Source: Gremmenia infestans (Eukaryota > Ascomycota > Leotiomycetes > Helotiales > Hamatocanthoscyphaceae). Taken from it: a stretch of 64,000 bases of DNA. Within the stretch, counting starts at the first letter, position 1. Every line of letters begins with the position of its first letter. Shown piece after piece: positions 23,185 through 35,854 of the stretch. The DNA lies in assembly GCA_032629725.1 (NCBI GenBank), contig JAFEVB010000012.1:1-64000 (forward strand), written 5' to 3'. The notes below the pieces were generated by a model that had not been told where the DNA came from, made no database searches, and saw nothing but the letters and a program-made list of their open reading frames with translations. The position numbers and the translations under genes were made by a program.

Positions 23185-26100
23185 TTAAGTCGTAGATGAA
23201 CGTATGTCCTTTTCGATGTCCTCCAGCGACATATCAGTCTGAGTTGAGGCAGTGCTTTCCACTACGTCGTCTTTCGGTTTGTTTAGGGTGTCTTCACCAC
23301 CCAGATTTAAACCCTTCTTCTCTCCGTCGACCGGGACTAGCTCCTCTTCTTTAGATCGGATAGGCAAGCTGGGCTCTTTTCCCTTCGCGTCTCTGGTTTC
23401 ACTGGCACCTTTACCCTCCAGATTTTGCTTCTTCTCCCCATCATCCTCAACATCGGCTTCACTCCCTTCATCAATAACATCCACCACCTCTTCATCATTG
23501 CCATCTCCAAAAATCTTGACTTCCAACCCCTCATCTTTACTATATACCCTGAAGCCCACAATACAAACCGCGTTCCACGGCTCGGTCTCATCCTCATCAT
23601 CGCTATTGCTCGTCTTGTGTTTGTTCGCGCTCGGAGTACCACCAGTATTGGCAAGTCTCGGCTTCAAAGTGGGGTCATCGTCGCTATACATGTCGTCGAA
23701 CTCGGATATCGGAGAAGCGCTCGAGTCACCATCTGAAGTGATGGCATATTGATGTGGCTGAGGAGCATGCGAATAGTTGCGCTGTGACATCGAAGCATTT
23801 CGGCTATGGTGTTTGTAGGCTATCTGCGGTGCTGGCGGCGGTGGCCCACCAGCATAGGTGGGAATATGGACTGATTGCCGAGGGGAGATTGCGATAGAGC
23901 TGCTTTTTGGCGTTTCAGGCGTTCCCTGTGAGTCTGAATAAATGAAAGCTACGTTGTCGGTCTGGACGCCTTTGTCGTTATCCTTAGACGCCGGCAGCTC
24001 CGACGTTGATGGTTCTTCGGACACAGCATTTGGGTCTTCGGTCTGAATTGCCTTGTCCTCTTTCTCAAATCGTACCTCCTTTGCATCATCCGTCTGCATA
24101 GCTTTATCCTTAGGCCTGTCCTCCTCTTCCTCCTCTTGGAACTTATCGGCATCGTCCTTAGCCTCTTTGCGTTCACGCTTCTCTCGATTCTTCTTCTCCT
24201 GCTTCCTGACAATACGACGGCCCAGATGTCTTTTCTCCCAATTCTTTCTTCGACTTACGATACGTGACTCTCGTGCTTTCAATTTGTCGTGAGCTTTGCG
24301 AGCAGCTGCTCTGGATTCCATGTGTACGGCCCCTTTACTGTGGGCAATATCATACGACGTGCCTACCTGTGCCAATTTGTCATTATCGACTTTTTGTTTA
24401 CATTGCTCTTTGATCACATCTTCAATCGTCGATTGAGTTAAGTCGCGGTCCGCAACTACCATGATGAACACGGAGTATGTGCCGGCCGGAAGGCTTTTGA
24501 GCTCAGTCACCACACTTCGCTCCATTAAGTAATTCCCATGGCTCCGAACAATATAGTCTTCCCCGTCTGGCAAGTCAACCTCGTGTAGCCGAAATTGCAG
24601 CCTGAAATTGTACTGTCCTTGCAAGCCGCCAAAGTACCGGTCATCGAGTTGGCTGAGCACCAAGACCACTGGCGACTCCTTCTTGAGCACAATTCTGAAT
24701 TTCTGCTCAAACTCGGCTTTCCATGGGACTTCCACACTGATCCACTTTTGAGTGATTCTCCAGTCTGGAGAGTCCATGAATAGCCGGGTTCGATCAAAGT
24801 GTTGGTATTTGCGAAGCAGATCTTGGTAAGAGATCCAAAACACGCTGTCGTTACCAAACTGGTGGTTCAGCTCCTTTTGCGCTTCTGGAGTAAATTCCTT
24901 CGAACCATCGCTCCAGGCGCCTTCCCAATTGCCTCTCTTGCCCTTGCCCCACGGGTTCCTAAGAGCATTAGTAATGTCTTAATTAGAAATTTGTCTGTCT
25001 ACTCACCGAAGTTTGAGAAGTCGTTGTCCACTTGACAGTTCTCGAGCTTCCATGATAACGTAAGCATGACCTTCTGAGATTCCTTCTCGGTTCCCGTAGC
25101 CTCCATCGAGGAGTCCGGTAGAGCAGCCAAACAAGAATTCCTCGTTGACCTTGAGAATCTCGTTGTTCCAAAATTCATCGGTATCGAGGATATCGGAAGT
25201 CAAAAGCTCGGTAGTAACCCCTCCTGTCAAATCTTCAACCCCTTCTCCAATCCACCCATAATCCAATGCAGCATAATCTCCGTGGGCTTTCGCATATGCT
25301 TTTTCAAGTAAAGGAAGCCATGTCTCATTCTGGTCTCTACAATGCGCGAAAAACAGTGCTTGTGACCCCGTTTGGTAAGTTTTGCGATACTCCTTTTCCA
25401 CATCTTCTCGATCTGTTTGTTCGAGTAGATGACGTTGAACGGAGGGAGAGTCCCAGTCGGGGGACTTAAGGTACAATTTGTCATCGATGACGGAGATGAT
25501 CCATTCGCCATCTAATGATGTTAGTGAATAATATCTCAGCATGAGATGAGACAATAAAAAGCTGGTGCTAGGCTATGAGCTACTACTAGCTACTCATGCT
25601 TTATAAAGAATTGTGGTATAGCAATAAGTGAAGTTTGAGTTCCGATTGAGATGATAAGGGATCTACTGTTCCACAGCTTGGGACTCTGTACCACGAATCG
25701 GGCGAGACCAAAACTACGTAGCGACTTTTACGATCCTTGGAATTTTCTAGGTTCCAAAACACTCGGCTTTTTAGTGAACATGGCCTCTTTCACATGCGGG
25801 CGGCTCTGGATGAAGAGGGAGAGTTGAATAACCATACGGTGAGACATCAGCTTACCGCGATGAAAGACAAAACCATAGATGCCAATTTCTAAATTTACCC
25901 TTAGTGAATAATTCACAAAGTTGATGGGCGGACTCACTTCGATCGTATTCAACACATATTCTTCGGATTCCCACTTCCATGTTAGCCAGTGCGGTAAGGC
26001 CTGCAAGGAGCCAGCAGTCCCCGATGCTGCCTTGCTTCACATCCGCAGGTGATATTTTATCTTTCAAAAAAGTTGGCTCTTCGAAAATCTCATGGACTCT

Positions 26101-26592
26101 CTTTACTGCTTTTGGGACGTTTGAGGTAATACGTGTAAATGCCCGTCCGTCGACTTCGAATTTGCTGCCTCCGAGTCCATTCAGACAATAACCCTTCTCC
26201 CATTTCAGATCCCAGTCAATATCAAAGTCTGGATCGCGGTACCGCATGTTTACTCTCTTACACTCCTTGACCAGCTTTTTCACCCTTGATCTGCATTCTT
26301 GCACAGCTCTTTCGAAGTCTTCGGAGACAAGCAGGTTCGTTCGTTCGGGTATAGGTGGCAGGTGAGGCCTTTTGGAGTGGTCTTTCGACTGCTCGTTCGC
26401 GGAAAATGGTAACAGCACCATCGCCTTGCTGAACTTGCGTGCAGAAAATCGTTTCCAGATTTTGTTGATAGTCTCTTGAGGCGGCAGAGCCTTCTTCTTC
26501 TTCTTCGACTTAGGCTTTCCCCCATACGGCGGAGGCCCTGCCTGAGGCCTAGTGTTGTTGTCCGAATCGCTGGAATCTACCGTGGACGACAT
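23185..26592 (-). CDS. Calpain-family cysteine protease with disordered C-tail
   Basis: There are four exons on the minus strand (25938-26592, 25856-25888, 25007-25511, 23185-24958), 988 residues, in frame throughout. Exon 2 is only 33 bp and intron 2 is 344 bp, long for this region. The start at 26592 (MSSTVDSS) is preferred over an in-frame ATG 51 bp upstream. The catalytic Cys lies in GSIGDCWLL, His in GHAYVI and Asn in NPWGKG at the exon 3/4 join. A C2-like domain III follows (VFWISYQDL onward). The last 400 residues are charged and low-complexity, with a Lys/Arg/Glu coiled-coil-like part and four xxQT(D/E) motifs. Calpains are cytosolic proteases, usually calcium-dependent, that cut targets at a few sites. 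No PalB-type MIT domain is evident, so a pH-signalling role is not supported. Confidence 0.9.
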
Positions 26593-28039
26593 ATTTGTAG
26601 TAAATTGAGAGGAACGAGAGATGGGAGTTAAAACCAGTAACAAGAGGTCTCTGAAATAATGTAGGATATTTACAAACCGGGAGTGTTGCTCAGCGCTTGC
26701 TAGAACTCCGAGCGACCCGCACAGGTTATATTCGTGTGTGAAACCACAGCCTCACGATAGTCACTGGTTATCGAGGCTCTGAAGCTTACTCCGTGACTCC
26801 ACATGCATGAGTCTTCAATCTTCAGCAGGCAGAAGAGCCCATTGGGTGCCGCCTCTTTGCCGAGTTGCCCTTTGCCCCCTCTGATCAGGTTGCACATATG
26901 CTATTCGTCCAGAAACAGAAAACGTTCTCGGCATGCATGAGCATTGCATGTTGCGCCGAAAGCATACCTATTGTACTCCGTGAAGTACTTGTGAATGCGA
27001 TGTTGACTTGAACCATGGTGGGGGGGAGGGGGGCTGGCTTATTTTCAGCCGCAAAAGACACAAGAATGCGTTCCTCTGATGCACACATATTGAACGATGG
27101 CAGCCTTGCAATATCACTGTAGACCGTTAACAACGACGTGTCAAGGTTCAAGAGGCGTTGGCGTTGGTCAAGAGAACATCGGCGTGGGTGGGATGGTGCC
27201 AGCCAAGCCAAGGCACAAGAACAAGGCTTCCATGCAGATCAGATCAGATCGCTTCACTGGCTCTCAGTACTGTAAGGTATGCCTGCTCTGATTGGCTGTG
27301 GCTAAATGTGGCTCAGGTACCACAGCCTCCAGGAAAGAGTCACAATGTCAGCATCAAGAAAATCATCCCTTATATTGTATTGCAGATCAGAAGTTTGGGG
27401 ATGAGAAGAGGGACATCTCAGAGAAGTGAGGTTACGGAGGTATGCTCCGTAAGTGATCGGGTAGGACCCCCAGAAGTTCCAGAACCTAGTGTCACGTGGT
27501 GCCTAGTTAGTTAAAGCACTGTTGAAATGTGAACGTAGTAATAGATAATAGAAAAAGGCTCAAATCTGGCATAAGAAGGTAAAGTTATATGTTATGATTA
27601 ATATATATAAAGGATAGTCTAAAATCAAACAACCAAGAAACAGTTCTATACCTGGGGCATATTTCTCTGAATTCTTGTCTCTTTTTTATATTGGGATTAG
27701 CCATGAATTATTCCTAGTAAGTTCATAAATCAGTACTTATAAGATTCACGATTGGTTCGTCACTGGCTCAAGGGAACCTGCATGATGGCGCCCCGTGCCC
27801 GTGATTGCCCTTGAAATAGGAACGAGGCGCAGTTGTCAGCGAATCGTAATGCAAGGATCCTTGACATCTGAAAGAAACCCTCTGATTGCGCCTACTTCTA
27901 ATCTTCCCCTCTTTTCAAATATTCTTGTCTTTCACCTCTAAGAACAACAGAATTCTCGTGGTTCTTAGACGACCGTCTTGATATGGAAATAAGAAAGAAG
28001 ATGTGAGGTGAAGCATCAGCGCACGGATCACACCACAAC
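26593..28039. other. Divergent intergenic region between calpain and lipase genes
   Basis: A 1.45-kb spacer serves as promoter for both flanking genes, which point away from each other. It contains G-runs near 27.02 kb. Frames inside it carry no recognisable domain. Confidence 0.5.
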
Positions 28040-29869
28040 ATGGCCATCTTTGGGAAATCAAAAAAGAGCAAGCAGACGACATCTCCACCTCAAAACCCCC
28101 TGGCATATCCTTCACGAACCGATTTGCATGCGCCCTATGGGAACATACCGCAGCAGAATTGGTCGAATAACCAGAATAATGACTCTCAAGGTTATGGCAC
28201 CCCGCAATTGCAAACCTCAGCCATTTGGCTAGCCCCGCAGAGTCAGCCAGTTCCTATTACTCAGAATCTCGCTCCTCTGCTTCCTGAAAGGCCGCACAGG
28301 TCTGATAATACTATCAGCCGGCTCAATTTATCGTCCATGAGCAATCTACTAGACCAAGGTGTACCTCAATACGTCCCCGGCGCTAGATACATCAATAATG
28401 GCGGATTAGCAGGAACACAGTATCTCAACCAAGGCGCAGCCTTGTGCGATTTGATCTCGTCGAAGTTCGATACAGTTATCACACTTATCGATGGAGATAA
28501 GTTCAATGGAGATGAGGGGGAATTTGTCGTTCATCAAGCTGCGCAGCAGATGTGGCCGCCGGCACAAGAGTCGGATCGGTCCCTTATGAGGAGCGGCAAC
28601 CACTCTGTTTCAAATGCTCTTATAGGTGCGAATTATTTTGACAAGGTAAATTTGTATGCCAACTCGAGGCTGCCTCCAAATTTACCTCCCATGAAATTGT
28701 AAGTTCTTATTAGCTTCCCTTGCAGGGCATATTCCTAATTCCGCCTTAGATATATGCCTACCTTCCCTCTACTATGCTTAGCAGCACAATACTCTGAACG
28801 TGTTTATTCGAAGCCTGGTGGACAAGAGAAAGAAACACATGTCGATTCCGATTGGCGAACGGGTACAAAAGCGATGGTCATTAAGTCGGTCCCGATGGAT
28901 GACATGAACACCATTGTCTTTGCAGTTAGAGGAACGCAAACTTTCATGGACTGGGCCGTAAATTTCAACTCTGCCCCAACAGCCCCTGAAGGATTCCTTG
29001 TAAGCTCCCCTTTTAATATCACGTGATGCACAAACTCCCTTCCTAACGACGACGATTAGGACGATCCTGGAAACCTTTGCCACGCAGGATTTCTCACCGT
29101 AGCCAGGAAAATGGTGAAGCCAGTAGCAGCTCGACTGCGACACTTACTCCAAGAAAACCCAAGCAGAGCAAAATACTCACTCCTCATCACAGGCCACTCA
29201 GCCGGTGGCGCTGTCGCCTCCCTCTTATACTGCCACATGCTATCCACCACCCCGGAAACAGAATCCGAACTCAACATCCTCACCGGCTGCTTCAAACGCA
29301 TCCACTGTGTTTCTTTTGGCGCGCCCCCAATCTCTCTCCTCCCGCTCGCAAAACCACAGACCCCACTAATGAAGAAGTCCATCTTCATGTCGTTCGTCAA
29401 TGAAGGGGACCCGGTTGCCCGCGCTGACAAAGCATATGTACGCTCCCTGCTGGACCTCTACTCCTCACCTTCACCAGGACAAACGTGCCTTGCAGGGCTT
29501 GCACCGCAGAAATTGCTCGCCGGCCCGAGATCCTCGTCCTCGCTCGCCATCGACAAGATGAAGATGCGGCCGAAGCCCAAGAAGTCAAACACCGCGCCTG
29601 CGCATAGTGTGCAACCGGTTTGGAATGTTCCCGAGGCTACACTGAGTAATGCGGGCCGGCTTGTGTTGCTGAGGAGTGCGGGGCCACTTGGGGGTAGCGG
29701 GGGTAGCGGGGGCAAAAGGGAGCGGATGAATGAAGGTGTTGTGGCACAGATGGTTAGTGATGAGTTGCTAAGAGGTATAATCTTTGGAGATCCAATGTGT
29801 CACGAAATGAAGTTATATGCTCGGCGAGTTGAGATTCTTGCTACAAATGCCGTCATGGGACGCCCTTAA
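28040..29869 (+). CDS. Class 3 (fungal-type) lipase domain protein
   Basis: The three exons are 28040-28698, 28750-28999 and 29060-29869, 572 residues. Introns start GTAAGT and GTAAGC and both end TTAG. The first 150 residues are polar, Gln/Asn/Pro-rich and without a signal peptide, so an intracellular place is likely. The lipase domain contains TIVFAVRGT, the nucleophile elbow GHSAGG with Ser350, Asp420 in NEGDPV, and probably His551 near the end (DPMCHEMKLYARR). A low-complexity insert with GGSGGSGG lies before the last helix. The family hydrolyses acylglycerols or phospholipids; the substrate is not evident. It is divergent from the calpain gene. Confidence 0.9.
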
Positions 29870-31430
29870 GGGAAAACAACGGCGGGGTTAGGTTCGGAGT
29901 AAGTTAGGCATATACCCATGTTTTATTTATTTACTATGATTCAAAGCGCGTTGGTAGTTATGAAACAATGGAGAAGCACGAGATTCGAGATTCGAGATTC
30001 CATACGACAGCCATACTGGTGCTTATTGTGCCAACAGCTCACGGGATACACGTAGAATTGCGCAGAAACAGAACATCCAAAGCAATTGCCATCACTAATG
30101 TATTCCAAGCACCATAAAGTTCTGAAACCCAGTCGTTACTCATGCCCTCAAACGCGAGCAACTCACTCACTTATCTTCCCTTTACGGTCAGCGAAGACGG
30201 ATCTCTCTGCCTATACGCGGCGCTGGCTACGAACTAGCAATGCTTCAACATGCATTCGTCTAAGCTAAAGAGAGAGCGCAATCGGCCACCTGTCCTTTTC
30301 CGACCTACCTACCTACCTACCTCTACCAATACGACACAAAGCCCTTCACGACAAAGCCGCATACTATAAACAATATACACACTTGCAGGTATATAGGGAG
30401 GAAGACTTAGAGGCTTAAGACGCGTACGCTATTGCAGGAACTGCCACCTAGCCACCACGCCCTAAGTCGCGTTCTATAGAGACGTCGTAAACCTTCTTTG
30501 GGAGCAAAGCTAATTACGTACACCTAGAAGGAGGAAAGGTGGAGCGTCCTATAAGTTGGAGAGAATATGGATTTGCTTGTAGATATAGAGGGAGGATGTA
30601 TATAGACGCGTAGGAGAGGGTTCTGCAAGTAGCGGCGGAGGGAAGGGAAGGGAGGAAGGGATATAGAAGGCCTTGATATTAGCTGGCAAGGAGGAAAGAG
30701 AACTGGACGTCTTTTAGATACCTAACTTATCTACGGCGTTTCCCCCCTACTTCCAGCCATACGATAAGCTACGCATACGCTCTACCCAAGAGACGTTAAA
30801 ACACCTGCTCGTACCTCTTTTGTAGGGCCTGCAGTACTTCTTTTCTACGAGATCTTTCAACTGGCGGAGGGATCTAAGGATTATTTGATAGCCTGTGAAC
30901 CAGTATAGCTAGCGATCTTTATGACTAAATTTTGGCTTCTGGGTTTAGTGTATACACTTGTAAATTACCTAGCTAGTCACGCCCCAATGCCCCCTAGGAG
31001 GCTTGGAGGAAGCCTATATGGCTTCTCTCCCCCGGCGTTAAACACCACTAAACCAAATTAAACTAATCTTCCCTTTACAATTCTCACACGAGCACCTTGA
31101 CCACAGTACAGGTCCACAGCCCATAGCTACAAACACCAAGCCATCTCGCTCGAGACTATTTCCCAGTACCTTACCTAGACATACCCTCTCAACAGCCTCG
31201 AAACCATCTCCAGCGCCTCGCCCCTCACCTGATTCTCCGCATGCCGATTTACGACCACAGACGGGAATTGGGACGTCGGCTGTGGCGTGATGCCGGTTAG
31301 ATTGCATTCTCCTCCTACCAGTGAGTATTAGCCGCCCTGGGTTCTTATAATTCTAGAGTCCTTCCTTTATTTAGAGACAGAGTAATAATTCCGAGGAAAT
31401 GCATATAGCGTGATGCTTTAACGATATCTA
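29870..31430. other. Intergenic region, 1.56 kb
   Basis: This holds the lipase 3' end, a short triple repeat of gagattc near 29.98 kb, and a CCTA microsatellite near 30.30 kb (five units). Sequence from 30.4 to 30.95 kb is repeat-like. I see no gene. Confidence 0.5.
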
Positions 31431-31432
31431 GT

Positions 31433-31445
31433 TAGTGGCGGCCGC
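31433..31445 (+). promoter_or_regulatory. Shared 13-bp promoter sequence with CGGCCG core (MDR gene)
   Basis: TAGTGGCGGCCGC lies 220 bp upstream of the MDR oxidoreductase start. The identical 13 bases occur at 33365-33377, just upstream of the neighbouring Zn2Cys6 gene. The core CGGCCG is an inverted pair of CGG triplets, the half-site class bound by Zn2Cys6 proteins. An ATAATCGA box follows a little downstream in the MDR copy, and AATAATCGATAA in the other. Confidence 0.5.
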
Positions 31446-31553
31446 CGTTAACCTCAATAATTTATAATCGAGGTATGATGACTAGCACGAGTTAGCTCTA
31501 ACTAAATAGACAAAAGTGAGCGGATAGGAAGTATTGTTAGCTCATGGCTTCTC

Positions 31554-31560
31554 TATAAAA
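31554..31560 (+). promoter_or_regulatory. TATA box of the MDR gene
   Basis: TATAAAA sits 106 bp upstream of the ATG at 31666. It lies downstream of the in-frame ATG at 31534, which argues that translation starts at 31666. Confidence 0.6.
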
Positions 31561-31665
31561 AGCCGGCTCTTCTACAAGTATAACCTACCTTCTTATCTCA
31601 CCTCAAACTCAGACATCACAATTTTATTTCAACGTCACAAGTTTAGAACATTTACATCCAAAAAC

Positions 31666-32783
31666 ATGTTATCAGAGTCGACAGCTACCTTTGCTCAGCT
31701 CCAGTGCATGAAGCAGGGCGGCCCTTTTGAAATTGTGCAAGTTCCCAAACCTACTACTCTCGCGCCTGACCATGTCCTCATTCGACAGCGTGTCATCGCT
31801 TTGAACGGCTTGGACGCCAAACAGCGTGACTTCGGGATACTGATTTCTCGCTGGCCGCACGTGTTAGGCATTGAGGGAGCCGGCATCATCGAGGCTGTGG
31901 GCGCGGACGTCACGGATCTCTCGCCTGGCGATGAAGTTACGGCGTGGATGGCTGGCGGTGCACATGGAGAAGAATGGGGTGGCTCATACCAGGAGTATGT
32001 AGTCATGCCGGCGTGCTATGTAGCCAAGAAGCCGAATAATATCAGTCTCGAAGAAGCTGCGTCGCTGCTGTAAGCTAGTTCTTTAATCCTTCACATATCG
32101 ATGAGACAAGGAGACTTAGCTGAAAATATGTAATTTACAGCATTTGCTATAATACCGCAGTTATCGCCATCCTCTGGGGCCTCAAAATCCCACTTCCATA
32201 CTTCCCCAACACATCAACCTCAGGGCGCATGCCCGCATCTATCCTCATCCTGGGCGGTGCCTCTGCGATTGGCGCATCCGCGATCCAGCTGCTACGGCTC
32301 GCGTACCCCTCGCTGGACATCCTCGCGACGAGCTCGCCCAAGCATCATGCTCATCTGGTCTCCTTAGGTGCGACTCATCTCTTCGACTACCACTCATCAA
32401 CTGTGGTGTCAGATATCAAGAAGGCATCACCAGGCGCCAAGGGCGTGGATATGATTATCGACTGCGTTTCAGCAGGCCTAATTCAGCAGGATATATGCGA
32501 TGTGCTTGATGAGGATGGCTCCAAGATGTACGCATCAGTCATCACGGCTATTGACTCGCCGGTGGTACCCCAGGGCGTTACGAAGACCCTCATCAACGGC
32601 TGGTTGCTCACTGATCTGCAAGGTGGGAAGCAGATTATACCTATGATTACGAGGCTGATAGAGGAGGGGCAATATAAGGTACCGTTGCCGGTGAGGGTGG
32701 TCGGGCATGGATTGGGGGATGTGCCCAAGGTTATGGATCAGGTGTTTAGCGCGAGCGGGGAAAAGTTGCTTGTTGTACTATGA
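31666..32783 (+). CDS. Zinc-less MDR-family oxidoreductase (quinone/enoyl reductase type)
   Basis: Exons 31666-32069 and 32141-32783 give 348 residues, with a GTAAGC-TACAG intron. An in-frame ATG at 31534 would add 44 residues but lies before the TATA box. The N-terminal GroES-like domain includes HVLGIEGAGIIEAVGADV and PGDEV. The nucleotide-binding domain has ILILGGASAIGASAIQL, a variant of the family's GxxGxxG motif. The structural and catalytic zinc ligands are absent, so this is a zinc-independent NAD(P)H-dependent member. Relatives reduce quinones or act as stand-alone enoyl reductases in secondary metabolism. The Zn2Cys6 gene 680 bp downstream on the same strand shares a 13-bp promoter sequence and may be its regulator. 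Confidence 0.88.
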
Positions 32784-33364
32784 GACTTATGTTCTTGTAT
32801 ACAGATAATCAAGATTATCATACTGTAACTACGCCCTTGTAGGCCGAGGCTTTGCTACCTGGATCTGATTAGTTCAACTTTTTTTTAGACACATGCCCCC
32901 GGTAAATCATGAGAAGTGGAGCTGACAGGAGCTGGAAAGTCATGAGTAAGTTACTATACAAATTTCACATAGGAATTGAACACTCACAGAGGCAATCAAC
33001 TGTGCTGAAGTTATTATTATACACATTCAGTTCTCTGACTAATGTATAAAGTTACTCTACTTAAATGTAACCACTTCGAGATATACATTCATTAAACATA
33101 TACTAGGACGATTTTGTGTCTCTAATGATTCTGTTAATGACTGAGCTTCGGCGTCGCTGAACGGCATTCGGATATACAGCCAGTATACGCCAGCCTTGTG
33201 CAAACTCCGCGTCAACCGCCCATTTTCAGTCATTGAAAGATAGACTACCAAGCTGAAGGTTATGGTCTGTCCTGGGATCCCGGGACGATCGCACCACCGG
33301 TGACAATGACATCAACTTGCTACAATGCGGGGATATCCCCAGTAGTATGCTAACCGTATATAGC

Positions 33365-33377
33365 TAGTGGCGGCCGC
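33365..33377 (+). promoter_or_regulatory. Shared 13-bp promoter sequence with CGGCCG core (regulator gene)
   Basis: TAGTGGCGGCCGC lies 89 bp upstream of the regulator's start codon and is identical to 31433-31445. If it is the regulator's own site, the gene would be autoregulated and coupled to the MDR gene. Confidence 0.5.
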
Positions 33378-33465
33378 TGTCCCATCTCAATGCTCAATAA
33401 TCGATAAATTGGGTCTGACCCATATACATCTACTTAGAACGGCTGATTTTATCTACGTGTATGCA

Positions 33466-35075
33466 ATGACTGAAACTGTAACTAACACCACGACTATACA
33501 AGCCGAGAATGTCTGCGCTGCCTGCAAATCGCGGAAGAAAGCCTGCGACAAAGCATTACCCGCTTGCAACTCCTGTACCAAACGCCAACTACACTGCCGA
33601 TACGACCATGTCACGGCTACGGCACGAGGGGAAAGGAAGCACAATACCGGCAGGAGTTTTGTATCCATTCAAACGTCTTCTTCGCCATCGTCGCCTCTGG
33701 GTCTTTCTTCACGTCCGGCGGCTAAGCCTGAAACCAAACCAGTTGGAATCGACGATCTGGGTTCACGCAACCAGCACGACCAGGTTCACTATATTACTGA
33801 GCTTGCAAAACATGCTCGCGATGACATTCGAGACCAATACTTTCAAACCTTCCATCGATACCTCCCTATAATAACACCCGAGCTCTTCCACCAAGCGGCG
33901 TCACGTTGTCGAGGAGATATTTCCGAGCCACCTAACCCACCCCCAGACTTCATCGTTCTACTCCTTGCTATGTGGCTTATAGTCGCACCGGACAAGCCAT
34001 CGGATAGTGCTTTGTTTCCTCCTCTTGCCCGAGATTCTCTTTATAGAGCTACTAAGTCGCTCCTGTCGCAAACCCAGTCTTCAATATGTACATCTCTGCC
34101 ATTAGCCCAAGCGACTCTCCTCATCGCAATATGCGAATACGCTTCTGCTAGGCCGAAAGCCGCATATATCTCTATTATGACGTACGTGGGTCTGGCACGA
34201 ATTCTAGACCTTGAAGAAGGCTCGGTGGGTACGCCAAAGAGTGGAATGTGTGAGAACGGCGTCGGCATAGCAATTTCAATGCTAGAGAGGTACGGCTTTG
34301 CCAGGGCAAAAATGTAGGCAAGAATAGAAAATTCGCTAAGATAGTCTCCCAGGGTCGTACTATCCGAGCTGGACCAAAGAGACTTATGGCCTATAACGGC
34401 ATGTCCTTCTCCTGAATGTCAACAATCGCAGCAGCAGGCAGATTTTCAAGTCTCGACCTCACCGACATTTTTAAAATTACATGTTACGAATGTGAGTCCT
34501 TTTCAAAGGCAAGCGCAGGCCACCTCCTTTCTCGACCAAGTCTTAAGCGTTAGACGTTATATGGCAAAAAATGGGCCGACAACATTCTCGAAATTCGCAG
34601 AGCTTGATAGCGAGATCCGTGATTTTCTTGCACTCATTATGAGCGAAGACGGTAGAGGGGATGTTTTCATAATCACAGCTATCACTCTGTGCATCAGGTA
34701 GGCTATACCTCATTCGAAGACAACGAGTCTGAATTAGCTCGGTGGATAGTAACATTTATTGATAGGTCACTTTTCCTACTCCACGGCTCCATTCTCGACA
34801 TATTCGAAACTTTACATACCGAAATTGACTTCCACATAAAACAAATGTCGTGGGCAGCACTCGATATGGCTTGTCAATTAGTAGTCGATGTGGCGCGGTA
34901 TAACAAGCAGGAAAGAGTTGAGACGATGCCAATACTATGCTGCTACTACAATATCCAAGCCGCTTTAAAGTGCCTGCAAAAACGGAAAAAGTTCTGCATC
35001 AATAGGGAAATATGTCGTAATATCGAGTTCTTGCTGCATTCTGAGTCGATGTATGCTAGGAAGTGGCTATTTTAG
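33466..35075 (+). CDS. Zn2Cys6 transcription factor
   Basis: Exons 33466-34289, 34353-34697 and 34766-35075 give 492 residues. Without splicing the gene looks broken by stops. Removing a 63-bp (GTACGG-CCCAG) and a 68-bp (GTAGGC-ATAG) intron restores a continuous frame with the family motifs SMLERVVLSELDQRD and ITLCIRSLFLLHGSI. The zinc cluster is complete: C-AA-C-KSRKKA-C-DKALPA-C-NS-C-TKRQLH-C. The middle shows a normal fungal-specific regulatory domain. An in-frame ATG at 33367 would overlap the shared promoter sequence, so the start at 33466 is preferred. It probably regulates the MDR gene and itself through the CGGCCG motif; this is inference. Confidence 0.85.
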
Positions 35076-35854
35076 GAATATGTATTCTAGAGAGCCGAAT
35101 TCAGTCCTTGCGATTGGGATTTATATTTACAACTAAGTAAGTTCATAATGCCACCGGACTTGAGGAGGGTACTGAGATCTCCTGTTATCTCTAATGTCTT
35201 AGCTAGAGATGTCAACTTCTCCAAATTGTCGAAGATCATCTTGGGTGCCTGTTGTGTGCGCGATCAAACTATGCTACTCGATCGATGGATGTATAACAGG
35301 CGAGAGCTCCGTCTCCACGGTGTAGCCATAAGCTGGCGGCCTCAGGACCGAAAAGAGGTGAAATATTTCGTCCTCATAAGTAAAGACTCTCAAAATCGTA
35401 CGTGACACTACAACTGAACTTCAGGCTCTTTATTGACATACCGACAAATCCCAATTCCCAAAGACCGTTAATCAACTAAAGCATTACAATTTTAGCGTGA
35501 TCCCATGATAACTCGTCACGAGTCAAATAGTAACCTTGCACGGCTCCGATTGATGTAAGTTATGGTTCGCAGAGGCTTTGTACTTTGAGGCTTGTACTCG
35601 CAAACTTTCTCCACTAGCTCTCGTGCCAGCCTTTGCCAAAAGTTGGGAGGTGTGCCAAAAGTTGGAAGGCACGGGCGGCAAGGCTGCCGGTCCGAATTCT
35701 TGGGGATGTCCTGCTAAGATATTGGAGTCCCCATGCCACATATATTGCGTGCGGGGTCTGAAATAATCAAAAGTGGATTAGTACCCACGTGGCGACGCTG
35801 TATTTACACGTGTTATAGCTCTTCAACCTTTTGCTTGATCGTTTCCATTAGATC
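35076..35854. other. Intergenic / unassigned
   Basis: A plus-strand frame at 35148-35405 (MPPDLRRVLRS) has no recognised domain. A short direct repeat, gccaaaagttgg, occurs twice near 35.64 kb. Nothing else is supported. Confidence 0.4.

Noticed and set aside
23252..23752. Plus-strand frame of 166 codons opposite the calpain tail
   Set aside because: Ser/Pro-rich antisense shadow of the acidic, low-complexity coding strand.
31534..31665. Longer N-terminus of the MDR enzyme as a mitochondrial targeting peptide
   Set aside because: The ATG at 31534 lies upstream of a TATA box, and the next in-frame ATG has good context.
33367..34317. Zn2Cys6 gene as a truncated pseudogene ending at 34317
   Set aside because: Two introns with good splice sites restore a continuous family-like frame to 35075.
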